From NCBI GenBank assembly GCA_903923915.1, contig CAIXZI010000549.1, forward strand, positions 1-5,013: DNA of 5,013 nucleotides, in the 5' to 3' direction. Made by a program: the position numbers and the translations under genes. Positions 1-5,013 of this stretch are shown here, piece by piece. The notes under the pieces were generated by a model that saw nothing but the letters and a program-made list of their open reading frames with translations, was not told the origin of the DNA and ran no database searches. This DNA is from an uncultured Bacteroidota bacterium. GTDB lineage: Bacteria; Bacteroidota; Bacteroidia; B-17B0; Aurantibacillaceae. Numbering within the stretch: the first letter of the stretch is position 1; the number at the start of each line of letters is the position of its first letter.

Positions 1-1383
1 CTCCAACATATCATCAATTATTGCCTGTTTCATATTATCTAATTCATTCATTTTATCAACTTCAAGCGTTCCTTCTGCTTTAAAGTCTTCGTATTTTTTA
101 TTGGTGATGGAAGACATTTTACCTTGCATTTTTACATCGGCTTTTATTACACCACTCATATCATCGCCTTTATCTAAAGGCACAATATCTTTAACAGAAG
201 TTAAATCAATAACGCCTTTTATTTCGCCATGCAAATTAGGATCTGATACAGGTGTTTTAACGTGCATCACCATATCAACAGGGTTGCCCGCCATTTCTAT
301 ATGAAATTTATTTACATCAATAACGGTTGCATCAGGTTTGCCATTTGGATTTTGAATATCAGTAATCACATTAATGTTGTTAACCGATTTTGGCAACGAA
401 GGATATTTAAACATAGCATCTGCAATTTCTAAATGCAGGCCAAAAGCCGGAAGCGTTGATGCGTTATACGTTCCTTTTGCAAAACCGTTAAGCGCCAGTT
501 TACCCGCGGTTTGCACGCTTGCAAAATCTTTAGAATACACAGCAGGAATTAAAGAAAGTATGTTTTTAAATTCGGTTTGTTTGGCAAGGAATTTTAAATC
601 CATCTTGATGTTGGTATCGGGCATAGCCACAAAACCTTCTATACCTAAGCCAAGTTCGTTTATGTTTATTTCGTTTTCTTTAAAAGTAAATTTCATGTTT
701 GGCATATCAGCATCCAAATCTGTTTTTAATTTGATGTGCATGTTTTTTGCATATGCAATGCCACCCATAGAAAAATCCATTTTTTGAATTTCAGATAAGA
801 TGTTCATCACAAAATTATCTTGTGTAAAATCTCCGGCCAGTTTAAAATCAAAATCGTGGATAGCGGCGCTCATGTTGCCTTGCATATCGTTATAGGTAAT
901 TTGTGCTTTTTTTATTTCGAAGTTTTTTAAGCTAAGTTTAAATTTAGTTTTAGAAGTATCTGCAACTTGCTTCGTTGTATCTGTACTTGGTTTTGTAATA
1001 TCCCAATTGGCTTTGCCGTCGTGCATTACAATGGCATTTATTTGTGGCTGATCAATTACAATTTCTTTTATTTTAATTTGATCGCCCTTTATAACGCTCA
1101 TAATATTTACATCGGTGCGCAGGTTTTTAATAAAAGCCAGGGTATCTTTTTCAAACTCCCCTACTCCAACAACGCTTACGTTATCTATAGAAAAACGAAA
1201 ATCGGGAAACGAAGAAATTATAGACAAATCGAAATTGCCGAAATCTACTTTGGCGTTTAGGTTTTTATTGGCTTCTTCTTTAGCCATTTTTACCAGTTTA
1301 TCTTTAAATAAAAACGGTAGCGCAATTAAGGCTACAATTAATACCAATAAAGTAATGCCTGTAATTTTGAGAAATTTTTTCAT
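1..1383 (-). CDS. AsmA-family envelope protein, 5' part only (461 codons, runs off the left edge)
   Basis: Reading the minus strand from the ATG at 1383-1381 gives 461 uninterrupted codons to the window edge, so the C-terminus is missing. Residues 1-4 (MKKF) lead into one hydrophobic segment at about 5-26 (ITLLVLIVALIALPFLF), an inner-membrane anchor with the rest in the periplasm. Next comes the typical AsmA N-terminal pattern: FPDFRFSIDNVSVVG at about 59-73, a 'lipid-bridge-like' beta-rich repeat, and DGKANWDI at 122-129, followed by a Thr/Ser/Lys-rich linker (130-147) and alternating beta-strand sequence. AsmA relatives are long inner-membrane-anchored proteins implicated in outer-membrane assembly and phospholipid transport; many Bacteroidetes homologues are 800-1000 residues, so roughly half is probably present. 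The ATG is chosen because it directly precedes the anchor and follows an unstructured CAA-rich leader. The gene is divergent from the mazEF operon. Family assignment is by motif reading; the exact substrate is unknown. Confidence 0.85.
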   Translation of the reverse strand, partial: MKKFLKITGITLLVLIVALIALPFLFKDKLVKMAKEEANKNLNAKVDFGNFDLSIISSFPDFRFSIDNVSVVGVGEFEKDTLAFIKNLRTDVNIMSVIKGDQIKIKEIVIDQPQINAIVMHDGKANWDITKPSTDTTKQVADTSKTKFKLSLKNFEIKKAQITYNDMQGNMSAAIHDFDFKLAGDFTQDNFVMNILSEIQKMDFSMGGIAYAKNMHIKLKTDLDADMPNMKFTFKENEININELGLGIEGFVAMPDTNIKMDLKFLAKQTEFKNILSLIPAVYSKDFASVQTAGKLALNGFAKGTYNASTLPAFGLHLEIADAMFKYPSLPKSVNNINVITDIQNPNGKPDATVIDVNKFHIEMAGNPVDMVMHVKTPVSDPNLHGEIKGVIDLTSVKDIVPLDKGDDMSGVIKADVKMQGKMSSITNKKYEDFKAEGTLEVDKMNELDNMKQAIIDDMLE

Positions 1384-1404
1384 GTTGTTGTTTGTTGTTG
1401 TTTG
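1384..1404 (-). promoter_or_regulatory. CAA-repeat 5' leader of the AsmA-like gene
   Basis: Directly upstream of the AsmA-like ATG, the mRNA-sense leader is two tandem copies of the 10-mer AAACAACAAC preceded by C. It contains no Shine-Dalgarno sequence and cannot fold on itself. A-rich, structure-free leaders of this type are usual in Bacteroidetes and are thought to favour initiation. The repeat itself is plainly visible; its role is inferred. Confidence 0.5.
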
Positions 1405-1408
1405 ACTG

Positions 1409-1416
1409 CGAATTTA
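1409..1416 (-). promoter_or_regulatory. Weak candidate -7 element for the AsmA-like gene
   Basis: The minus strand reads TAAATTCG, 7 of 8 matches to TAnnTTTG, about 25 nt before the start codon. No TTTG is found at the expected 19-21 nt upstream distance. It is the best placed candidate in this intergenic region, but it is weak. Confidence 0.25.
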
Positions 1417-1485
1417 CCCTAAAAAACATTACAATTTTAACATTTAGGTTTTGTTGTGAGTTTTGGTTGATTTTAACCTTTCAAA

Positions 1486-1517
1486 TTTGGAGTATATACT
1501 TTTAATGTATACCTTTG
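1486..1517 (+). promoter_or_regulatory. Bacteroidetes-type promoter of the mazEF operon
   Basis: A -33 element TTTG (1486-1489) is followed after exactly 20 nt by TACCTTTG (1510-1517), a full match to the Bacteroidetes primary sigma consensus TTTG-N19-21-TAnnTTTG. Transcription would start a few bases after 1517, around 1522-1525, leaving only about 7-10 nt before the antitoxin ATG at 1532. The mRNA would therefore be nearly leaderless. Two GTATAC palindromes occupy the spacer and the -7 box, so repressor binding would block the promoter. Confidence 0.75.
1491..1512 (+). promoter_or_regulatory. Probable autoregulatory operator: two GTATAC-type palindromes
   Basis: AGTATATACT (1491-1500) is a perfect 10-bp palindrome. 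A second, shorter palindrome GTATAC lies at 1507-1512, with centres about 14 bp apart. The pair lies between the -33 element and the -7 box and overlaps the -7 box. Ribbon-helix-helix antitoxins bind short palindromes, often in arrays, over their own promoters, and binding is strengthened by the cognate toxin. The palindromes and their position are visible; the identity of the binding protein is inferred. Confidence 0.55.
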
Positions 1518-1531
1518 AGAAAACAAACTAA

Positions 1532-1762
1532 ATGAAAACTTTATCATTAAAATTAGACGATACTATTTTTGAGGAAACAGAAAAAATGACCTCTAAACTG
1601 CATTTAGCCCGAAACCGCTACATTAACGAGGCTTTGAGTGTTTACAACCTTTTTAATAAAAGGCGTTTATTAAAAAAGCAACTGGGTAAAGAATCTAAAT
1701 TAGTAAGTAAAGATTCTATGGATATTTTAGCTGAATTTGAAAAGCTGATAGATGCAAATTAA
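1532..1762 (+). CDS. MazE-like ribbon-helix-helix antitoxin
   Basis: This 76-residue protein fits a ribbon-helix-helix (CopG/MetJ-type) antitoxin. Residues 2-8 (KTLSLKL) form the DNA-contacting beta strand with alternating polar and hydrophobic side chains. Helix 1 is about 11-22, the turn lies near 23-27, and helix 2 is about 27-41 (RNRYINEALSVYNLF). The basic stretch RRLLKKQ (44-50) and the charged C-terminal tail (53-76) are the likely toxin-wrapping, protease-sensitive part. It is the first gene of a two-gene operon and overlaps the MazF gene by 11 bp, the normal antitoxin-first arrangement. It should neutralise the toxin and, with it, repress the promoter just upstream. There is no Shine-Dalgarno sequence, and the ATG sits about 15 nt after the -7 box. 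It is RHH-type rather than the AbrB-type fold of E. coli MazE. Confidence comes mainly from the toxin partner. Confidence 0.85.
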   Translation: MKTLSLKLDDTIFEETEKMTSKLHLARNRYINEALSVYNLFNKRRLLKKQLGKESKLVSKDSMDILAEFEKLIDAN

Positions 1763-2087
1763 ACAGTTTGATGTTTGGCTGGCAGATTTAAACCCGGCCA
1801 AAGGAACTGAACCCGGAAAAACAAGGCCTGTTGTAATTATACAAACAGATTTACTTAACGACACACATTTATCTACTGTGGTTTGCCCCGTTACAACCAA
1901 TGTAAAACCCGAAATTGAATTATTGCGCGTTCATTTAAAAAAAGGACAACTTGATAAATTAAGCGATGTTTTGGTTGACCAAATTAGGGCCATTGATAAC
2001 ACGCGTTTATTAAAAAAAATTGGACAACTAAATAAAGACCAACGCGAAAAATTAAAAAGTAATTTAAGGGTTGTGTTGGATTTGTAA
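1752..2087 (+). CDS. mazF: MazF/PemK-family endoribonuclease toxin
   Basis: The 111-residue protein has the complete MazF/PemK fold signature at normal length. The N-terminal FDVWLADLNP (6-15) and EPGKTRPVVII (20-30) form the beta strands and loop holding the catalytic arginine, R25. VCPVTTN (44-50) supplies the conserved threonine T48; R25 and T48 match the catalytic pair known from Bacillus subtilis MazF. DQIRAID (76-82) is the conserved core strand, followed by an amphipathic C-terminal helix. Such toxins cut single-stranded RNA at short specific sequences and so stop translation in the cytoplasm. All key residues are present, so it is likely active. The start overlaps the last 11 bp of the antitoxin gene in another frame, which supports coupled translation. 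The recognition sequence cannot be predicted here. The alternative 'growth inhibitor PemK' label is the same family. Confidence 0.94.
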   Translation: MQIKQFDVWLADLNPAKGTEPGKTRPVVIIQTDLLNDTHLSTVVCPVTTNVKPEIELLRVHLKKGQLDKLSDVLVDQIRAIDNTRLLKKIGQLNKDQREKLKSNLRVVLDL

Positions 2088-2118
2088 GACTTATTAATAA
2101 TTAAGAAGCTGTTTTGTC

Positions 2119-2126
2119 TATATTTG
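2119..2126 (+). promoter_or_regulatory. -7 element of a separate mrr promoter
   Basis: TATATTTG matches TAnnTTTG exactly and lies 26 nt before the mrr ATG, giving a leader of roughly 15-20 nt. The -33 region is poor: only TTAA (2094-2097) at 21 nt spacing. It suggests that mrr-higA can be transcribed apart from mazEF, although read-through from mazEF across the 64-bp gap is also possible. Confidence 0.45.
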
Positions 2127-2151
2127 ATTTATTATAAATAATTGAAATTTT

Positions 2152-3051
2152 ATGGGAACTAAAAAAAACAAACAATCTACATTCCCAAAATGGATGGGGC
2201 CATTAATAGACGCACTAAAACAATTAGGTGGTTCTGGGCGCCCAAAAGAGGTTACAAATCAAGTTGCGAAAAATTTAAAAATTTCAGATGCTGTTTTAGA
2301 AGAAACAACAAAAACAGGAATACCAAAGTTTTATAATCAAGTTGCGTGGGCTAGGCAATATTTAGTTTGGGAGGGTCTTTTAGATGCTTCAAGTAAAGGT
2401 ATTTGGACTCTAACACCTAAAGGATTTGAGGCATCTTTAACCGAAGAACAAGGAAGAGAAATTTTTCTTAAATGGGTTGAAATAAATCAAAAAGCTAGAA
2501 AAGCTCGGACGGGAACAGAAATTATAAAAGAGCAAGAAGAAGAAGAGCCAGAAAATATAGAGCACACATTAACTCCGACCCTATTAGAGGTTCTTCAGGG
2601 GGTAACACCAAAAGGGTTTGAGGATATTTGTAAAAGACTTTTACGAGAACATGGTTTTGAAAATGTAGAAGTAACGGGTGGTTCACACGATGGGGGTATA
2701 GATGGTTATGGTACGCTTGAATTAAATCCTTTTGTTAGTATAAAAGTTTTGTTTCAGTGTAAAAGATATAAAGGAACCGTTTCGCGCGCACAGGTTGGCG
2801 ACTTTAGAAACGCAATGATTGGCCGAGCAGAAAAAGGAATCATATTAACAACAGGAACTTTTTCTGAGGATGCAAAAAGAGAAGCCTCTAGAGATGGTGC
2901 ACCTCCTATTGAATTAATTGATGCAACCAAACTAATAGAATTATTTGAATCTGTTGAATTAGGTGTAAAGTCAAAAACTATATATGAAGTTGATTTAAAG
3001 TTTTTTGAACCATATCTTGAATTACCTAACACCATTCAAACTAAAAAATAA
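2152..3051 (+). CDS. mrr: Mrr-type restriction endonuclease (type IV-like)
   Basis: The 299-residue protein is close to the length of E. coli Mrr (304). The N-terminal winged-helix domain (Mrr_N type) covers about 12-98: WMGPLIDALKQLGGSGRPKEV, then YNQVAWARQYLVWEGLLD and GIWTLTPKG. A charged linker with an acidic run (EQEEEEPE, 127-134) joins it to the PD-(D/E)XK catalytic domain at about 140-266. That domain shows GFEDICKRLLREHGF (155-169, conserved E157), GGIDG (181-185, catalytic D184), FQCKRY (201-206, catalytic Q202/K204), then VGDFRNAM and GIILTTGTFSEDAKREA (229-245). Mrr enzymes cut foreign DNA carrying methylated bases; no methyltransferase gene is present here, which fits a type IV role. 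No Shine-Dalgarno sequence is seen. The ATG is preferred because it follows the -7 box by 26 nt and leaves the whole N-domain intact. It is followed after 4 bp by the HigA-like gene. All catalytic residues are present. Confidence 0.92.
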   Translation: MGTKKNKQSTFPKWMGPLIDALKQLGGSGRPKEVTNQVAKNLKISDAVLEETTKTGIPKFYNQVAWARQYLVWEGLLDASSKGIWTLTPKGFEASLTEEQGREIFLKWVEINQKARKARTGTEIIKEQEEEEPENIEHTLTPTLLEVLQGVTPKGFEDICKRLLREHGFENVEVTGGSHDGGIDGYGTLELNPFVSIKVLFQCKRYKGTVSRAQVGDFRNAMIGRAEKGIILTTGTFSEDAKREASRDGAPPIELIDATKLIELFESVELGVKSKTIYEVDLKFFEPYLELPNTIQTKK

Positions 3052-3055
3052 TATC

Positions 3056-3355
3056 ATGACTAAACTAAAAAACATACACCCGGGAGAAATTTTACAAGAA
3101 GAGTTTTTAATTCCGCTTGGTATTAGTGCCTACAGGCTTTCTAAAGATATTGGTATTCCGCAAACAAGAATTTCAGAAATTGTAAAAACCAATCGCAGAA
3201 TTACTGCCGATACGGCTTTAAGGCTTGCTAAATATTTTGGGAACTCAGCTAAATTTTGGCTTGGCCTACAAGATGATTTTGATATTGAAGAAGAACAAAA
3301 TCATAAACAAACAGAATTAAAATCTATTAAACATTATAATTTAAGCGCCGCTTAA
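3056..3355 (+). CDS. HigA-family HTH (XRE) protein without a HigB partner
   Basis: The 99-residue protein is a clear HigA/VapI-type antidote. It has the family opening HPGEILQEEFLIPLGIS (8-24), a Cro/C1 helix-turn-helix at about 22-41 (the recognition helix contains PQTRISEIV), then ITADTALRLAKYFGNSAKFWLGLQDDFDI (49-77). The short tail is charged. HigA proteins neutralise the RelE-fold ribonuclease HigB and repress their own promoter. Normally higB lies just upstream; here that place is taken by mrr, whose stop is 4 bp before this ATG, and no HigB-like reading frame is present on either side. No internal promoter was found before it, so it is probably co-transcribed with mrr. It could be an orphan antitoxin, a dedicated regulator of mrr, or the remains of a HigBA pair. 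The ATG at 3056 is chosen over an upstream in-frame ATG at 3005 because the family N-terminus starts here and the extension overlaps mrr. Confidence 0.85.
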   Translation: MTKLKNIHPGEILQEEFLIPLGISAYRLSKDIGIPQTRISEIVKTNRRITADTALRLAKYFGNSAKFWLGLQDDFDIEEEQNHKQTELKSIKHYNLSAA

Positions 3356-3357
3356 GC

Positions 3358-3385
3358 AGATTGCCGCGCTTCGCTCGCAATGACA
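3358..3385. repeat. Palindromic GC-rich dispersed-type intergenic repeat
   Basis: In the 44-bp gap between two convergent genes lies a GC-rich palindrome unlike its AT-rich surroundings. ATTGC (3360-3364) pairs with GCAAT (3377-3381), and inside it GCG (3366-3368) pairs with CGC (3372-3374) around a CTT loop, with a small internal mismatch. The reverse strand reads GTCATTGCGAGCGAAGCGC and continues GGCAATC. This closely resembles a repeat I recall as scattered between genes in many bacterial genomes. There is no T-run on either side, so it is not a standard intrinsic terminator, though it could still slow both converging transcripts. That it occurs elsewhere in this genome cannot be seen from this window. 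Confidence 0.6.
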
Positions 3386-3399
3386 CAAGGGCGAAATAC

Positions 3400-4647
3400 C
3401 TACTGCACCTTAGCAAAACCGCCTTTGGCGTATTCTCCGCTGGTAAGTTTGTCTTTAATAGCACTAAAAGCTTCTATGGTGTATTTTACATCTTCCAGCG
3501 TATGTATAGCAGTTGGTATAAGGCGTAAAATAATTTGTCCTTTTGGTATAACCGGGTAAACCACAATAGAACAGAAGATGTTATATGTTTCGCGCAGCTC
3601 AAAAGTCATATTAGTAGCTTCATCAACTGTACCATTTAAGTAAACAGGTGTTACAGGCGTATTGGTTGCGCCTAAATTAAAGCCTGCTGTTTTTAACCCA
3701 TTTTGTAAAGCACGTGTAATTTCCCAGAGTTTGGTGCGGTATTCGGGGTGGTTACGTATAAGTTCAAGGCGTTTTAAAAGTCCGGCCACCAAAGCAATTG
3801 GTAAAGCTTTAGCAAATATTTGCGAGCGCATGTTATAACGCAGGTAAGTAACCACAGCTTCATCGGCCGCAATAAAACCGCCAATTAAAGCAAAGCTTTT
3901 TGCAAAAGTGCCAAAGTAAAGGTCTATTCCATCCTGACAACCTTGCTCTTCGCCGGTACCGGCACCGGTTTTACCCATAGTGCCTACTCCGTGTGCATCA
4001 TCAACAAATAAACGGAACTGGTATTTCTTTTTAAGTTCTATAATTTCTTTAAGTTTTCCTTGGTCGCCGCTCATACCAAACACACCTTCGGTAATTACTA
4101 AAATAGATCCTCCGGTTTCTTGCACCATTTTAGTGGCGCGTTGCAGTTGTTTTTCGCAGCTTTCAATATCGTTGTGAGGAAATACAAAACGTTTACCCAT
4201 GTGTAAGCGCACTCCATCTAATATACAAGCGTGAGATTCGGCATCGTATACAATAACATCATGACGGTCTACCAAACAATCTATAGCACTTGCCATAGCC
4301 TGGTAACCAAAGTTTACTAATATAGCGTCTTGTTTTTGCGCTAAAGCAGCCAGTTCTTTCTCTAATTGTTCGTGCAAGTTGCTGTTTCCGCTCATCATGC
4401 GGGCACCCATTGGTATGGCATAACCGTATTTAGCGCCTGCTTCAGCATCTGCTTTACGCACTTCGGGGTGGTTAGCAAGACCTAAATAGTTGTTTAAACT
4501 CCAGTTTAAGCGTTCTTTACCACGAAATACCATGCGTGGCGAAATATCTCCTTCAAGTTTAGGGAAAGTAAAGTATCCATGGCTCTCTTTTGAATACTGA
4601 CCGATAGATCCCATATTCTTTTTAATCTTCTCAAACAAGTCTTGCAT
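3400..4647 (-). CDS. PLP-dependent alpha-oxoamine synthase (serine palmitoyltransferase / AONS / KBL family)
   Basis: From the ATG at 4647-4645 this is a complete 415-residue fold-type I PLP enzyme, the usual family length. It decarboxylatively joins an amino acid to an acyl-CoA. Visible landmarks: NYLGLANHPEV near 53-63, GARMMSGNSNLHEQLE at 81-96, SHACILDG with the PLP-stacking H139, VDDAHGVG with D216 and H219, GTFAKS with T247 and the PLP lysine K250, and ILRLIPTAIHT with R375 for the substrate carboxylate. Substrate cannot be fixed: serine palmitoyltransferase (sphingolipids), cysteate acyltransferase (sulfonolipids), 8-amino-7-oxononanoate synthase or 2-amino-3-ketobutyrate CoA ligase remain possible. 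No biotin or threonine-degradation genes lie nearby. The PMGARMMSGN and LRLIPTAIHT forms are those I know from a Bacteroidetes-specific group rather than classic BioF. An in-frame TTG at 4677 would add ten residues but lies inside the -7 box, so ATG 4647 is used. Confidence 0.9.
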   Translation of the reverse strand: MQDLFEKIKKNMGSIGQYSKESHGYFTFPKLEGDISPRMVFRGKERLNWSLNNYLGLANHPEVRKADAEAGAKYGYAIPMGARMMSGNSNLHEQLEKELAALAQKQDAILVNFGYQAMASAIDCLVDRHDVIVYDAESHACILDGVRLHMGKRFVFPHNDIESCEKQLQRATKMVQETGGSILVITEGVFGMSGDQGKLKEIIELKKKYQFRLFVDDAHGVGTMGKTGAGTGEEQGCQDGIDLYFGTFAKSFALIGGFIAADEAVVTYLRYNMRSQIFAKALPIALVAGLLKRLELIRNHPEYRTKLWEITRALQNGLKTAGFNLGATNTPVTPVYLNGTVDEATNMTFELRETYNIFCSIVVYPVIPKGQIILRLIPTAIHTLEDVKYTIEAFSAIKDKLTSGEYAKGGFAKVQ

Positions 4648-4674
4648 AAAAAATAAGTATAAAAATTTATGAGG

Positions 4675-4682
4675 CAAAGTTA
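4675..4682 (-). promoter_or_regulatory. -7 element of the alpha-oxoamine synthase gene
   Basis: The minus strand reads TAACTTTG, an exact match to TAnnTTTG, 27 nt before the ATG at 4647. This gives a leader of about 15-20 nt that is A/T-rich and has no Shine-Dalgarno sequence. No good TTTG lies at 19-21 nt upstream; the nearest is TTAG at about 4709-4706 with a spacing of 23. The -7 match is strong and the -33 match is weak. Confidence 0.5.
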
Positions 4683-4722
4683 ATAAACCCTGTTAAAAAC
4701 CCACTAATTTTGTGTTGACTAT

Positions 4723-4747
4723 TTTATAAGAACTTTATACTTATAAA
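4723..4747. promoter_or_regulatory. 8-bp inverted repeat upstream of the synthase promoter (possible operator)
   Basis: TTTATAAG (4723-4730) and CTTATAAA (4740-4747) form a perfect 8-bp inverted repeat with a 9-nt spacer and half-sites about 17 bp apart. It lies about 40 bp upstream of the synthase -7 box. The geometry would fit a dimeric regulator, but A/T-only half-sites occur easily by chance in DNA of this composition. Confidence 0.3.
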
Positions 4748-4953
4748 CATCAGGCACCTTAAAACACTAACTACTTGTTAGAAACTAAGTATTATTAAAA
4801 CGTTAAATGTTCATTAAGTTTTTTAGGAGAAGTTTTTCTGTTCATAACCCAACTCAACATAAAAAAGAATGAGATGATGTTAGCGAGTTTAACACATAAA
4901 TTAAGCCTCCTCAATTTTGTTTTTTATTAACTAAATAGTTTACTAACAATGTT

Positions 4954-4961
4954 TAATTTTG
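4954..4961 (+). promoter_or_regulatory. Candidate rightward -7 element for a gene beyond the window
   Basis: TAATTTTG matches TAnnTTTG exactly on the plus strand. The -33 region is weak: TTAA at 4927-4930 with 23 nt spacing, and a TTTG at 4916-4919 that is too far away. The 52 bases that follow contain no start of a long frame within the window, so the gene it would serve starts further right. Confidence 0.35.
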
Positions 4962-5013
4962 TAGGGTAATTATTGCTTTTCAGGTAGATAGCTAAAAAAA
5001 GAGTATTAATAAC

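Larger units (their letters stand above)
4683..5013. other. Non-coding stretch at the right edge
   Basis: These 331 bases hold no credible gene. The longest ATG-initiated frames I read on the plus strand are 21 codons (4807-4872) and about 18 codons, with no family resemblance. No tRNA cloverleaf or other recognisable RNA was found. The stretch holds the inverted repeat at 4723-4747, a 5-bp hairpin at 4767-4781 and a candidate rightward promoter near 4954. It most likely separates the leftward synthase gene from a rightward gene beyond the window. Confidence 0.6.

Noticed and set aside
101..1405. Four plus-strand frames (101-304, 374-787, 967-1260, 1115-1405)
   Set aside because: They lie antisense to the continuous 461-codon AsmA-like frame, show no family motifs and have low-complexity or implausible protein sequence.
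2088..2110. Terminator between mazF and mrr
   Set aside because: Only a short imperfect A/T inverted repeat is present, with no stable stem or T-run, so read-through from mazEF into mrr cannot be excluded.
2754..3035. Minus-strand 93-codon frame
   Set aside because: It is antisense to the catalytic domain of mrr, whose motifs are unmistakable; it has no recognisable family features.
3005..3055. Upstream start for the HigA-like gene (17 extra residues)
   Set aside because: The extension overlaps the end of mrr and is not part of the HigA family N-terminus, which begins with the ATG at 3056.
3980..4177. Plus-strand 65-codon frame
   Set aside because: It is antisense to the core of the alpha-oxoamine synthase and has no support of its own.
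4648..4677. TTG start adding ten residues to the synthase
   Set aside because: The TTG lies inside the TAACTTTG -7 box and would be upstream of the transcript start; the ATG at 4647 gives the normal family N-terminus.
4767..4781. CTAAC/GTTAG hairpin as a terminator
   Set aside because: The stem is only 5 bp, A/T-rich and without a following T-run; such hairpins are expected by chance in this composition.
4807..4872. 21-codon small frame in the right intergenic region
   Set aside because: It is too short, has no promoter at a proper distance and resembles no known small protein.
1..5013. CRISPR array, insertion sequence, tRNA or integrase attachment site
   Set aside because: No regularly spaced repeats, transposase or integrase frame, tRNA structure or paired terminal repeats were found on reading both strands.

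Overview
The window is AT-rich bacterial DNA that looks like Bacteroidetes (Flavobacteriia, Cytophagia, Chitinophagia or a relative). Three things point there. The likely promoters fit the TTTG-N19-21-TAnnTTTG pattern of the Bacteroidetes primary sigma factor. Genes start in A/T-rich leaders without Shine-Dalgarno sequences. The two flanking genes, an AsmA-like protein and an alpha-oxoamine synthase with the PMGARMMSGN and LRLIPTAIHT signatures, resemble proteins I know from that phylum. No species can be named from the sequence.

Layout from left to right: (1) positions 1-1383, minus strand, hold the first 461 codons of an AsmA-family envelope protein whose 3' end lies outside the window. (2) A 148-bp divergent intergenic region carries a strong plus-strand promoter that overlaps two GTATAC palindromes. 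(3) Positions 1532-2087 hold a MazEF-type toxin-antitoxin operon, a ribbon-helix-helix antitoxin and a MazF/PemK endoribonuclease overlapping by 11 bp. (4) Positions 2152-3051 hold an Mrr-type, type IV-like restriction endonuclease with its own -7 element. (5) Positions 3056-3355 hold a HigA-family HTH protein starting 4 bp after the mrr stop, with no HigB toxin. (6) A GC-rich hairpin of a widely dispersed intergenic type sits in the 44-bp convergent gap. (7) Positions 3400-4647, minus strand, hold a complete PLP-dependent alpha-oxoamine synthase. (8) Positions 4648-5013 are non-coding, with the synthase promoter, an 8-bp inverted repeat and a possible rightward promoter for a gene beyond the window.

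The centre (about 1486-3355) reads as a small plus-strand defence or stress islet between two minus-strand chromosomal genes. MazEF would cut RNA when its labile antitoxin is lost. Mrr would cut foreign, probably methylated, DNA. The HigA-like protein, sitting where a toxin partner is normally found, may regulate mrr. That mrr-higA pairing is the least expected arrangement in the window. The flanking genes concern the cell envelope: AsmA-like proteins are linked to lipid and outer-membrane homeostasis, and alpha-oxoamine synthases can make the long-chain base of sphingolipids or sulfonolipids.
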